From contig NZ_JNWV01000036.1 of assembly GCF_000716535.1 (NCBI RefSeq), positions 124,001 to 188,000 on the forward strand: DNA of 64,000 bases, written 5' to 3'. The number at the start of each line of letters is the position of its first letter. Within the stretch, counting starts at the first letter, position 1. The notes beneath the pieces are model-generated. The model made no database searches and was not told the origin of the DNA. It saw only the letters and a program-made list of their open reading frames with translations. The DNA comes from Streptomyces flaveolus. GTDB lineage: Bacteria > Actinomycetota > Actinomycetes > Streptomycetales > Streptomycetaceae. Both the position numbers and the translations under genes were made by a program. Below are positions 50,573-59,179 of this stretch, one piece after another.

Positions 50573-50758
50573 ACGGCGGCCCACAGCAGCACAGGCCGGT
50601 ACCGCCGCAGCCATTGCTTCTCTGTTCGGCCCCCGCGGTGGCCCGGTCACCACGGCCGGTGACCGAAGCGCGTCAATCGATCAGACCGGACTGTTCTCGG
50701 AGTGTCGGCCGCCCGTCGGCGTTGCGCGATCTCCGCCCGGCTCCCTCAGGAGGACCGC

Positions 50759-51424
50759 ATGGACGTGTACGAGGCTCTGTACACCACCAGAATGATGCGG
50801 CGCATGCGCAAGGACCCCATCCCGATGGAGACGCAATGCCGCATCCTCGACGCAGCCATCCGCGCGCCGAACGGCGGCAACGCCCAGCGCTGGCACTTCC
50901 TCGTCGTGGACGACCCCGGCCGCAAGCGCGAGTTCGCCGAGCTGTACCGCAGGTGCCGGGAGAAGGAGTACGCCGACATCGCCCGGGGAGCACTCGCCCA
51001 GACGATCCACGACCCTGAGGAGCACGCCGCCACGCTGCGGCGGATCAGGGCATCGGGTGACCACTTCACCGAGCACTTCGCCGACATCCCCCTGTTGCTC
51101 TTCGTCTTCTCGATCGACGACCACGGCGGCGCGAACATCTACCCCGCCATCTGGAGCACTCTGCTCGCCGCCCGGGCGGAAGGCGTCGGCGGCGTCATCA
51201 CGACAGTGCTGCGGTACGAGGAGGAGACCGTGCACAAGCTGCTCGGTGTGCCGACCGAGGACGGCTGGCGGATGAATGTCATGCTCGCGCTCGGCTACCC
51301 GCTTGGCCGCTGGGGCGTGGCGGCGAACCGGCGGCCGGTCCACGAGGTGGCCAGCCGCAACACCTGGGGCGGCGACTTCGGCGCGACCGTCCCGGAACCC
51401 TTGTGGGCGCCTCCCGCCGAGTGA
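50759..51424 (+). CDS. Nitroreductase-family flavoprotein
   Basis: A 221-residue nitroreductase-fold enzyme: TTRMMRRMRKDPIPMETQCRILDAAIRAPNGGNAQRWHFLVVDD gives the FMN phosphate-binding Arg residues and the PNGGNAQ loop. IYPAIWSTLLAARAEGVGGVITT is the dimer helix. ALGYPLGRWG closes the FMN site. It reduces nitro- or quinone-like substrates with NAD(P)H. A perfect AGGAGG ribosome site precedes the ATG. A strong terminator follows. Confidence 0.9.
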   Translation: MDVYEALYTTRMMRRMRKDPIPMETQCRILDAAIRAPNGGNAQRWHFLVVDDPGRKREFAELYRRCREKEYADIARGALAQTIHDPEEHAATLRRIRASGDHFTEHFADIPLLLFVFSIDDHGGANIYPAIWSTLLAARAEGVGGVITTVLRYEEETVHKLLGVPTEDGWRMNVMLALGYPLGRWGVAANRRPVHEVASRNTWGGDFGATVPEPLWAPPAE

Positions 51425-51429
51425 ACTTC

Positions 51430-51468
51430 CCGACGGGCCGGGCGGTGGGCCACCGCCCGGCCCGTCGG
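51430..51468. terminator. Bidirectional hairpin between nitroreductase and kinase genes
   Basis: A perfect 18-bp stem (51430-51447 with 51451-51468) and 3-nt loop, directly after the nitroreductase stop. It also lies downstream of the convergent FGGY-kinase operon. Confidence 0.85.
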
Positions 51469-51594
51469 CCTTCCGGGATCGCAGCCTGTCGGACCGGAGG
51501 GGAAGCCTTGCTTTCGCTGCACCAGCACACCGGCATCAGCAGGCCAGTTGCTCGTCTCGCTGCCGACAGCGCGGGGTCAGCTCGGTGAAGGCCT

Positions 51595-53112
51595 CTATCC
51601 GGGAGTGGAGGAGTTCGTACCCGGTGCCGGTGCGATACCGCGCTGGTGCGCCGCCAGCCGGTGGGCCTGCTGACGGGTGGCCGGGTAGAGCTCCCGGTAG
51701 ATCGTGTACAACTCTTGGTACACAGCCCGGTTTTCGGCGCGCGGCCGGACCGTGCGGCCGATGGTGGCCCAGGTTGTCCCCTCGTCGGCGAGTCCGACGG
51801 CGCGGGCGGCCAGGAGGGCGTCGCCGTAGCTGGCGCCGATGCGCTGTTCCGGCAGGTCCTGGGCGCGTCCGGTGACGTCGGAGACGATCTGCGTCCACAG
51901 GTCTCCGGTGGTGCCGCCGCCGACGGCGATCAGCCGGGAGGGTGCCGCGCCCGCCTCGCCCATCACCTCCAGGTGGTGCAGTACGGCGTACGCGGTCGCT
52001 TCCAGGGCCGCGCGGTACAGGTGGGCGCGGCCGTGCTGAAGAGTGAGCCCCAGCACTGCCCCGCGGGCGTCCGGGTCGAACAGCGGGGTCCGCTCGCCGG
52101 CGAAGTACGGCAGCATGACCAGCGCTTCCGATCCGGCTGGGACTTCCGTGGCCTCGGCGGTGAGCTCCTCGAAGCGACCGCCCGTCAGCCTCCGCAGCCA
52201 GTCGGTGACCGCTCCTGAGGTGGCCATGCCGCCGGCCAGGTTGGCGGTGCCGGGAGTGACACCGCGGGTCGCCCACAGCCGCCGGTCGACGACCGGCCGG
52301 TCCAGAACCTCCAGCAGGAACATGGTCGTCCCATACATCAGCATGCAGTCGCCGGGCTCCGTGACCCCCACGCTGAGCGCCTCCGCCCAGGCGTCGATCG
52401 TGCCCGCGGCGACGGGTGTGCCGACCGGGATGCCGGTCTCCCACGCCGCCTCCGCGGTGACACGTCCCGCGACCTCGCCGCTCCACAGCAGCCGGGGCAG
52501 CCGGACCCCAGGGGCCACCTCGGCCGCGATCTCCTCGATCCAGCTCGCGGTGTGCAGGTCGTACAACGGGTCGCACTGGCTGGCCGAGTGGTGGTCCAGA
52601 ACGTACTCGCCGGTCAGCCGCTCCACCGCGTAGGAGGAGGCCATCAGGAAGCGGTCCGTGCGGGCGTAGACCTCCGGCTCGTTGCGGCGCAGCCAGGCGA
52701 GCTTCGGGCCGACCGCCTGGGACGTGAGGATCGAGCCGCCACGGCACAGCAGCGACTCCTCGCCGTAGCGCCGGGTGAGTTCACCGATCTCGCGGGTGGC
52801 GCGGGTGTCGACGCCGTACAGGATCGCCGGGCGCAGGGGACGGCCGGTGGTGTCGACCGGGAGCAGGCAGGGGCCGATGCCGCTGACGCACACTGCGGCC
52901 ACGGATGCCTCGGCGCCGGGCAGCAATCGCCGGCACAGTTCCACCACATCGGCCCACCACACCCGTTCGGCGTCCTGCTCCGCCCACCCCGGGTGCGGCG
53001 AGGAGACCGCGTGCGGCACGTGCGCCTGGGCTACCACGGTGCCGTCCGGCCGCGTCAGGACGCCTTTGGAACTGGAGGTGCCGATGTCGATGCCGAGGAG
53101 CAGCGCGCTCAT
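51595..53112 (-). CDS. FGGY-family carbohydrate kinase
   Basis: A 505-residue FGGY kinase. The N-terminal phosphate loop is LLGIDIGTSSSKGVL. Sugar-site residues lie in the GWAEQDAERVWW region, with the family signature around MLPYFAGERTPLFDPDARGAVLGLTLQHGRAHLYRA. The adenosine motif is IAVGGGTTGDLWTQI. It phosphorylates an imported sugar or polyol; xylulose-, ribulose-, erythritol- or AI-2-type substrates are all possible. It is the last gene of a five-gene importer operon, 46 bp after the permease stop. Confidence 0.9.
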   Translation of the reverse strand: MSALLLGIDIGTSSSKGVLTRPDGTVVAQAHVPHAVSSPHPGWAEQDAERVWWADVVELCRRLLPGAEASVAAVCVSGIGPCLLPVDTTGRPLRPAILYGVDTRATREIGELTRRYGEESLLCRGGSILTSQAVGPKLAWLRRNEPEVYARTDRFLMASSYAVERLTGEYVLDHHSASQCDPLYDLHTASWIEEIAAEVAPGVRLPRLLWSGEVAGRVTAEAAWETGIPVGTPVAAGTIDAWAEALSVGVTEPGDCMLMYGTTMFLLEVLDRPVVDRRLWATRGVTPGTANLAGGMATSGAVTDWLRRLTGGRFEELTAEATEVPAGSEALVMLPYFAGERTPLFDPDARGAVLGLTLQHGRAHLYRAALEATAYAVLHHLEVMGEAGAAPSRLIAVGGGTTGDLWTQIVSDVTGRAQDLPEQRIGASYGDALLAARAVGLADEGTTWATIGRTVRPRAENRAVYQELYTIYRELYPATRQQAHRLAAHQRGIAPAPGTNSSTPG

Positions 53113-53158
53113 CGCGTCCCCCTTTCGGACGAAGACGGGTGGTCTCCGGCGGGCCGGC

Positions 53159-54190
53159 TCATCTGCCGCCTCCGAAGACCCGACGGGCGGTGGAGTTGAG
53201 CAGCGCGGCGAGCAGCAGGATGACGCCGAGCGCGCCGACCTGCCAGATGGCCGGGAAGTTGGCCACGCTCATGGCGTTGTTGATGACGGTGACCGTGAAG
53301 GTGGCCAGCACGACGCCCGAGACTTTGCCCTCGCCGCCGTTGATGGCTACGCCGCCGAGCACCGCGATGGTGATCGCCATGAGTTCCATGCCCACGCCGG
53401 CGTCCGGACGGGCGCTGGCGAAACGGGCCGTTGCGACGATGGCGGTCAGGCCCGACAGCAGGCCTGAGAGGGTGTACGCCCAGAAGCGGGTCCGTGCGAC
53501 GTCCAGGCCTGCGAACTGAGCGGCGATGTCGTTCGTGCCCACCGCGTAGAGCCGTCGGCCGAAGCCGGTCCGGTTCAGGGCGAACCAGACGATGACGATG
53601 ACGGGCAGGTAGATGACGAACACCTGCATGGGGATGCCGGCGAGGTACTGGGTGAGTCCGTACAGCCCGGAGGGCAGTTCGGAGATCGGGACGGTGTCGG
53701 TGAGCACCAGTGGGACGGCGCCGAACGCATAGAGGGTGGCGAGTGTGACGATGAGTGCAGGGAACCGCATCCGCGCGATGAGGAATCCGTTCACCGCGCC
53801 CATCGCCAGCCCCGACAGCAGCGCTACCGCCACGCCGCCCGCGAGTCCGAGGTGCCAGCGGGTCGCGGCCAGACCGAAGAGCATGCCGGCGAGGCTGACC
53901 ATCGAACCCACGGACAGGTCGATGGCTCCCCGGCCGGTGAGGATGACGATGGACTCGGCCAGGGCCAGGAGTCCGACCTCCACGGCATAGGCCGTGCTGC
54001 CCGAGAGGTTGGCGAAGGTGAAGAAGTACGGAACCGTGGCGCCGAAGACCAGCAGAACCGCGATGAGCAGAACTGCCAGCAGCAGGCTTCGGTCGATCAG
54101 GATTCGGCGCAGCGCCGCGGCCACCATGTTGGTGCGGACGGTCGCGGACGGCGTGGCCGGCGAGGGTGTCGTCGTGGTCGGGGTGCTCAT
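53159..54190 (-). CDS. Sugar ABC permease, RbsC-like, subunit 2
   Basis: A 343-residue permease with eight to ten membrane segments. It has the family motifs VILTGRGAIDLSVGSMVSLAGM and VGTNDIAAQFAGLDVARTRFWAYTLSGLLSGLTAIV plus ITIAVLGGVAINGGEGKVSG. The ATG overlaps the end of the other permease gene by 4 bp (54187-54190). Confidence 0.9.
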   Translation of the reverse strand: MSTPTTTTPSPATPSATVRTNMVAAALRRILIDRSLLLAVLLIAVLLVFGATVPYFFTFANLSGSTAYAVEVGLLALAESIVILTGRGAIDLSVGSMVSLAGMLFGLAATRWHLGLAGGVAVALLSGLAMGAVNGFLIARMRFPALIVTLATLYAFGAVPLVLTDTVPISELPSGLYGLTQYLAGIPMQVFVIYLPVIVIVWFALNRTGFGRRLYAVGTNDIAAQFAGLDVARTRFWAYTLSGLLSGLTAIVATARFASARPDAGVGMELMAITIAVLGGVAINGGEGKVSGVVLATFTVTVINNAMSVANFPAIWQVGALGVILLLAALLNSTARRVFGGGR

Positions 54191-55185
54191 ACTGCCGCCC
54201 TCCTTCGCTGGCGCAGGACGTCGACGCTCACGGCGACGACGATGAGCAGGCCCAGGAAGAGTCCTTCCAGCAGGGCCGGTACGCCGGTGATGATCAGCGC
54301 GTTGCGGACGGTGCCGACCAGCAGGGCGCCCAGCAGGGTTCCCAGGACCGTGCCTTTACCGCCGAGGACGCTGGTGCCGCCGAGCACCACGGCGGCGATG
54401 ACCTGAAGTTCGAAGCCGGTCCCGACGTTCGTCTGGACCCCGCCGTTGCGGCCGACGAACACCAGGGCGGCGATGCCTACGAGGAGGCCCGTCACGGTGT
54501 AGACCGCGACTTGGCGGCGAGTGGTCCGCACGCCGGAAAGCCGGGCAGTCTCGGCGTTGTTGCCCAGTGCGTACAGGTGCCGGCCGGTGGGCCGATAGCG
54601 CAGGTAGTAGCCTCCCGCGAGCGCGAGGGCCATGGTGAGCCACCAGGCGACGGGGACGCCGAACAGGGTGCCCATCCCGAGCCCATGCAGGGTCGGGGGC
54701 AGTCCGGTGACCCAGTCTCCGCCGGCGAGTTGGAAGGAGATGAACCGGAACAGGTTGAGGGTGCCGAAGGTGACGATGATGGGATGGATCCGGCCGTAGG
54801 CGACGAGCAGGCCGTTGACGAGTCCGGCAAGCGCGCCGGCCACCAGGCCGATCAGCACGGAGACCACGGCGGGATGACCGGATGCCATGGACTGGCCGAC
54901 GAGGACGGCGCAGACGGCCAGGGCCGAACCTGCGGACACGTCGATGCCGCCGGTGATGATCACCATGGTCATGCCGACGCCGACGATTCCGATCTGAGCG
55001 ATCTCGCGCAGGATGTTCGCGACGTTGCCGCCGGTGAGAAAGGGATCGTACGTCAGTCCGAGAGTCAGCCACAGGATGACGAGCACGGCGATCAGGCCGA
55101 CCTCGTTGCCGCGCAGGAAGCGCCTCAGTGCGCTGGGCCTCCCCTTGCCGGCGATGGCGGCGGGAGGGGTCTGGATGAAGGTCAT
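54187..55185 (-). CDS. Sugar ABC permease, RbsC-like, subunit 1
   Basis: A 332-residue permease with the same motifs: MTMVIITGGIDVSAGSALAVCAV, LYALGNNAETARLSGVRTTRRQVAVYTVTGLLVGIAALVF and AVVLGGTSVLGGKGTVLGTLLGALL. Two different permeases imply a heterodimer like LsrCD or RhaPQ. Its start overlaps the ATPase gene by 4 bp. Confidence 0.9.
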   Translation of the reverse strand: MTFIQTPPAAIAGKGRPSALRRFLRGNEVGLIAVLVILWLTLGLTYDPFLTGGNVANILREIAQIGIVGVGMTMVIITGGIDVSAGSALAVCAVLVGQSMASGHPAVVSVLIGLVAGALAGLVNGLLVAYGRIHPIIVTFGTLNLFRFISFQLAGGDWVTGLPPTLHGLGMGTLFGVPVAWWLTMALALAGGYYLRYRPTGRHLYALGNNAETARLSGVRTTRRQVAVYTVTGLLVGIAALVFVGRNGGVQTNVGTGFELQVIAAVVLGGTSVLGGKGTVLGTLLGALLVGTVRNALIITGVPALLEGLFLGLLIVVAVSVDVLRQRRRAAV

Positions 55186-56741
55186 GCTGTTTCGTTCTCC
55201 TGCTCCGCGGTGCCGATGGCGGCTCGCAGGACGTCGGCGGAGTCCGCGCCCCTGAGGAAGGTACGGCGCACGGCGCCGTCCTGCATCACCACGATGCGGT
55301 CGGCCAGCGCCGCCACCTCGGGAAGGTCGGTGCTGACGACGACCACCGCGGTTCCCTCGGCTGCCAACTCGAGGATGATGCGGTGTATCTCGGCCTTGGC
55401 CGCCACGTCCACGCCCTGAGTGGGCTCCTCGAGCAGGAGCAGGTCGGGGCGTCGCACGAGCTGGCGGGACAGCACTACCTTTTGGGCGTTGCCCCCGGAC
55501 AGGGCGTTGGCAGGTGTGTCCACGGTGGGTGCCTTGATGGCCAACTGCTTCAGGAAGCCCTCGGCCATGGACCTCTCGCGTCGCCGGTCCACCACGATGC
55601 CGAACCGACGCAGCAGGCCGAGGTGCGCGATGGAGATGTTGTAGGCGATGCTCTGCGGGCCGAAGATGCCCTGGACCTTGCGGTCTCGGGGCAGCAGGGC
55701 GATGCCGAGCTTCCCGGCCTCGCCCGGAGAGCGTACGGTGACGGGCTTTCCGTGCAGCCGCACCTCACCGCTGTCAGCGGGGGCGATGCCGTACAGGGAC
55801 TCGGCGACCTCATGGGTGCCGGACCCGATGAGGCCGTACAGACCGACGACCTCACCCGCGCGGAGAGTGAGGTCCACGTCGTGGAAGGCGCCGGTGCGCC
55901 GGAGCCGTTTCACTTCGAGGACCGGCTCGCCGGGTGCGGGCCGCGGCGCGTCGCTCACTGCGGACAGCACCCGGCCGGCCATCAGGCGCACGATGGCTCT
56001 CTCGGTCAGATCACTGACCGGAGAGGCGGAAACGACCTGCCCGTCGCGCATCACTGTGGCACGGTCGGCGATCGCGAAGATCTCGCCGAGCCGGTGGCTG
56101 ATGTAGACGATGCCGACGCCGTCCGCCCGCAGCCGCCTGATGACCTCGAACAGGTCCTGGGTCTCCTGGTCGGACAGGATCGCCGACGGCTCGTCGAAGA
56201 TCAGGATCTCCGCGTGGTGCGCGAGCGCCTTGGCGATGGAGACCAACTGCTGCTGGCCCACCGTCAGGACCCCCATGCGGGTGTCGGCCAGTTCGGGGTC
56301 CAGGCGCAGGCCGGTGAGCAGCTCACGCACCCGCCGCCGTTGTGCGGCCCAGTCGACACCGCCGGCGCGAGTGCGCAGTTCACGGCCCGCGAAGACGTTC
56401 TCCAGCACCGACAGCTCAGCGAAAGTCTGAGGTTCCTGGTAGACCGTCGCGATGCCGAGGGCGAAGGCCGACTGGGTCCCGGTGATGCGGACCGGCCGGC
56501 CCTTCCGCCGGATGTCGCCGCCGTCGGGCTGGATCGCTCCGGCGATGACCTTGATGAGGGTGGACTTGCCGGCACCGTTGGAGCCCAGCAGGGCGTGGAC
56601 TTCGCCTGGACGTATCTCGAAGTCCACGCCGCGCAGGGCCTGGACGCCGTGGTAGCGCTTCTCGATCCCGCGCAGGGACAGCAGTGGCTCGGGGCCGCTG
56701 TCGTCCCCGGCGTCACCCACCGTGAGGGGAGCGGGTGTCAT
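55182..56741 (-). CDS. Sugar ABC ATPase, two-domain RbsA type
   Basis: A 519-residue ATPase with two nucleotide-binding domains. Domain 1 has Walker A LLGSNGAGKSTLI and Walker B ILIFDEPSAILSD; its signature reads LTVGQQQLVSIAKAL. Domain 2 has a degenerate P-loop (GLYGLIGSGTHEVAE), signature LSGGNAQKVVLSRQL and LLLLEEPTQGVDV. This asymmetry is usual for RbsA/LsrA-type ATPases. ATG 56741 begins one base after the binding-protein stop. Confidence 0.92.
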   Translation of the reverse strand: MTPAPLTVGDAGDDSGPEPLLSLRGIEKRYHGVQALRGVDFEIRPGEVHALLGSNGAGKSTLIKVIAGAIQPDGGDIRRKGRPVRITGTQSAFALGIATVYQEPQTFAELSVLENVFAGRELRTRAGGVDWAAQRRRVRELLTGLRLDPELADTRMGVLTVGQQQLVSIAKALAHHAEILIFDEPSAILSDQETQDLFEVIRRLRADGVGIVYISHRLGEIFAIADRATVMRDGQVVSASPVSDLTERAIVRLMAGRVLSAVSDAPRPAPGEPVLEVKRLRRTGAFHDVDLTLRAGEVVGLYGLIGSGTHEVAESLYGIAPADSGEVRLHGKPVTVRSPGEAGKLGIALLPRDRKVQGIFGPQSIAYNISIAHLGLLRRFGIVVDRRRERSMAEGFLKQLAIKAPTVDTPANALSGGNAQKVVLSRQLVRRPDLLLLEEPTQGVDVAAKAEIHRIILELAAEGTAVVVVSTDLPEVAALADRIVVMQDGAVRRTFLRGADSADVLRAAIGTAEQENETA

Positions 56742-56742
56742 G

Positions 56743-57780
56743 TCAGAACTTTCCGGCGTACTGGCTGATGTTGGACTTGTCGAAGACAAGCGGCTCGCCC
56801 AGAAGCAGCGTCCTGAGCGCCTCCTGGTAGCGGATGCCCTTGATGTCACCGGCGTCCGTGGCGTTCAGGCTCTTTCCGTCGGCCAACTGCTTGCCTGCCC
56901 ACACGGTCAGGTAACCGAGGTCGGCGGGGTTCCACAGGACGACCTTGGCCATGGCCCCGCTCTTGACGTACTTCTCCATTGCCGTGGGGGTGGCGATACC
57001 GGTCGAGAAGACCTCGCCGGTCTTGCCGGCGTCGGCGATCGCCTGGGCGACGCCCGGAGCGGAGGTGGTGCACTCGCCGACCAGGCCCTTCAGGTCCGGG
57101 TTGGCCGTCATCAGGTCTTTTGCGATACTCGCGGCCTTGTCCTGGTCCTCGCCCGCGTACTTGACGCCGACCAGCTCCATGTCCGGGTACTTCTTCTTGG
57201 TGTAGGCCTTCTGTTCCTTGATCCAGGCGTTGAGATTCTGCGCCGTGGGCCCGCAGGAGACGATGGCCCACTTGCCCTTGCCGCCGGTCTGCTCGGCCAG
57301 GGAATCCACCAAGGCGTCCCCGATGGCCGTGTCGGTGGCCTGCTGGACGAAGACCTGTCGCTCGCTGGTGGGCGCGTCGGTGTCCGTGGTGAACACCTTG
57401 ATGCCGGCGGCCTCGGCGCGCTTGATCACAGGCGCGATGGCGGCCGGATCGTTGGGGGCGACCGCGATCGCGTCGACGTGCTGGGAGATCAGGCCGTCCA
57501 TGACCTGGATCTGGGCGGCGGAGTCGCCGGTGGAGGGGCCCTGGTAGATGAACTTCACCCCCAGGTCCTTGGCGGCCTGCTCGCCGCCCTTCTGCATGGC
57601 GGTGAAGTAGGGGATGCCGACGAGTTTGGGGACGAAAGCCACCCGGACCTGCTCGCCGCCACCGTGCCCCTCGCCCCCGGAGGGCCCCCCGCCCGGCGGG
57701 GTGGCGCTGCATGCGCTCACGGTCAGGGCCACGACGGCGGCCACGCCTGTTGCGGTTGTCCACTTGAAGATCTTCGGCAT
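56743..57780 (-). CDS. Sugar-binding lipoprotein, RbsB/RhaS/LsrB type
   Basis: A 345-residue type-I binding protein with lipobox VSACS at about residue 24 and a short Gly-rich linker. The mature part starts VRVAFVPKLVGIPYFTAMQKGGEQAAKDLGVKFIYQGPSTGD and contains QIQVMDGLISQHVDAIAVAPNDPAAIAPVIKRA, typical of the RhaS/LsrB branch. It is the first gene of the importer operon (binding protein, ATPase, two permeases, kinase). A promoter is readable 340-370 bp upstream. There is no regulator gene adjacent. Confidence 0.92.
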   Translation of the reverse strand: MPKIFKWTTATGVAAVVALTVSACSATPPGGGPSGGEGHGGGEQVRVAFVPKLVGIPYFTAMQKGGEQAAKDLGVKFIYQGPSTGDSAAQIQVMDGLISQHVDAIAVAPNDPAAIAPVIKRAEAAGIKVFTTDTDAPTSERQVFVQQATDTAIGDALVDSLAEQTGGKGKWAIVSCGPTAQNLNAWIKEQKAYTKKKYPDMELVGVKYAGEDQDKAASIAKDLMTANPDLKGLVGECTTSAPGVAQAIADAGKTGEVFSTGIATPTAMEKYVKSGAMAKVVLWNPADLGYLTVWAGKQLADGKSLNATDAGDIKGIRYQEALRTLLLGEPLVFDKSNISQYAGKF

Positions 57781-58122
57781 GAGGGTGTTCCTTTCCGCCC
57801 GCTCGCGTAGCGGTGCGGGGTGTGCTGTGCTCTCCGCCGCCGGGTGGCGAGAAGCCGGTTCGGGCCGTCGACGGTTGTGAGGTGATCCGGTTCGTCGACT
57901 TCCACGTTGGCGACCCGACCGTGTCGCGCACGCTCTCGGCGATCTTCCTCGCCGAATCGTCGAACGCAGATGCCCCGGGACCAGGTCTCGTCGATGTCTC
58001 GGCCTCGCCCCGGGCAGTGCGGTTCCCGACCTCATCGAGGAACGGGCCGCTGCGGCCGGCCACTCCTGGGCAGCCGACCTTCGCGTGCTCCGCGCCTTCT
58101 GGTCACGTTCCGTCTGCATGCG
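57781..58122 (-). other. Long leader of the sugar-importer operon
   Basis: About 335 nt between the predicted transcription start and the binding-protein ATG. I see no gene and cannot identify a riboswitch fold. An in-frame minus-strand extension of the binding-protein gene through here has no domain. Confidence 0.4.
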
Positions 58123-58151
58123 ACGTTAGAGGGCGATTTGATTACAGTCAA
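58123..58151 (-). promoter_or_regulatory. Promoter of the sugar-importer operon
   Basis: Minus-strand -35 TTGACT (58151-58146), a 17-bp spacer and -10 TAACGT (58128-58123), in an AT-rich patch. The hexamers resemble those of the C45-operon promoter, but the GTAG-N6-CTAC operator is absent. Confidence 0.65.
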
Positions 58152-59179
58152 TAGATGTAAAGAAAACTGATTCTCGCTGGGTCGAGCCCATTGGATTCCC
58201 GGGCGGGGAGTGGCGGTGCCCGCTGCGCGCCTGGACGGTGTGGTACGAGCGTTTCAGTCAGTGGGCTCCCGACGTGGCCGGTGGCAGCTCGTCTGTCACA
58301 CCCGTGCCGCCGTGGTCTGCCGTGTCGCCCGACGGGGTGGCGCTCGCCCAGTCTGAGCCTCCGGCTCAGATGCACCGCCGGTGATACGCGGCCAGGCCAT
58401 GCGGTTCGGTCATCCCGCGCCGCATGGTCCATCCGTAACGCGGCCACGGGGACGCGCCGGTCGGCGAGAAGCCGGATCCGGCGCCGCCTGCATCACGGGG
58501 TCCGTGACGATTGCCACCGGATTCGCCATCACAGCCGTGGCGCCCGAGGAGCTGGGCGAGGCCCCGATCCTGCCCCGCTCCTGTTCGGTACCGCCTTCCT
58601 GCCCACCCGCATGACTCCCGGCCCGGTCCAGACAGCTGTGATCGCTGCGGTGGCGACCGGCTACGCGCTGACCGGGACCCACCCTCTCCTCCTGCACTTC
58701 TCCGGGATGTCCGTGGAGGAGGAGAGCACCGGGACCGGGTTCGGGGGCCGGATGCAACGATGTCCTGTTCGCACCGCTGCGCCCCGAAGCCGTACCCGAC
58801 CCTGCTCGATGGCGAGCCGACCGAAGCCCTCGCCGCCGCGCAGGCTGCCGTCGACGCCCCTGCCGGGTTGGGCACCATCGCCTGCTACGCGACCGGGGTG
58901 GCCCACCTCGCGACGGGCACCTGGTCCCACCCTGGCAAGAGCGGCGCCCAGGCGGGCATCGTGTCCGACGGAGGGCACCGCGATAAGCCGCACCCCCCGC
59001 TGCTGCGCACGGTTGCGTCGACACATCCCTGCTCGGCCGAAGCAGCCGTCTTGATCAAACGCTCGGCGGGCGGACAGTGATGACCGCCCTGGCGGAGCTG
59101 TGCCGATTCTGAGACTGGAGACACGGCAATCGTTCGACCACGTTGCGGTCGGTGCGAGCAGCGCCGGCTGGGGCGCTGG
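58152..59179. other. About 1 kb without an intact gene
   Basis: Several plus-strand fragments look protein-like in changing frames (for example TVIAAVATGYALTGTHPLLLHFSGM-like hydrophobic stretch near 58.6 kb, EALAAAQAAVDAPAGLG near 58.8 kb), but none forms a complete or recognisable domain. It may be decayed coding DNA. The PP2C gene ends at its right border. Confidence 0.4.
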
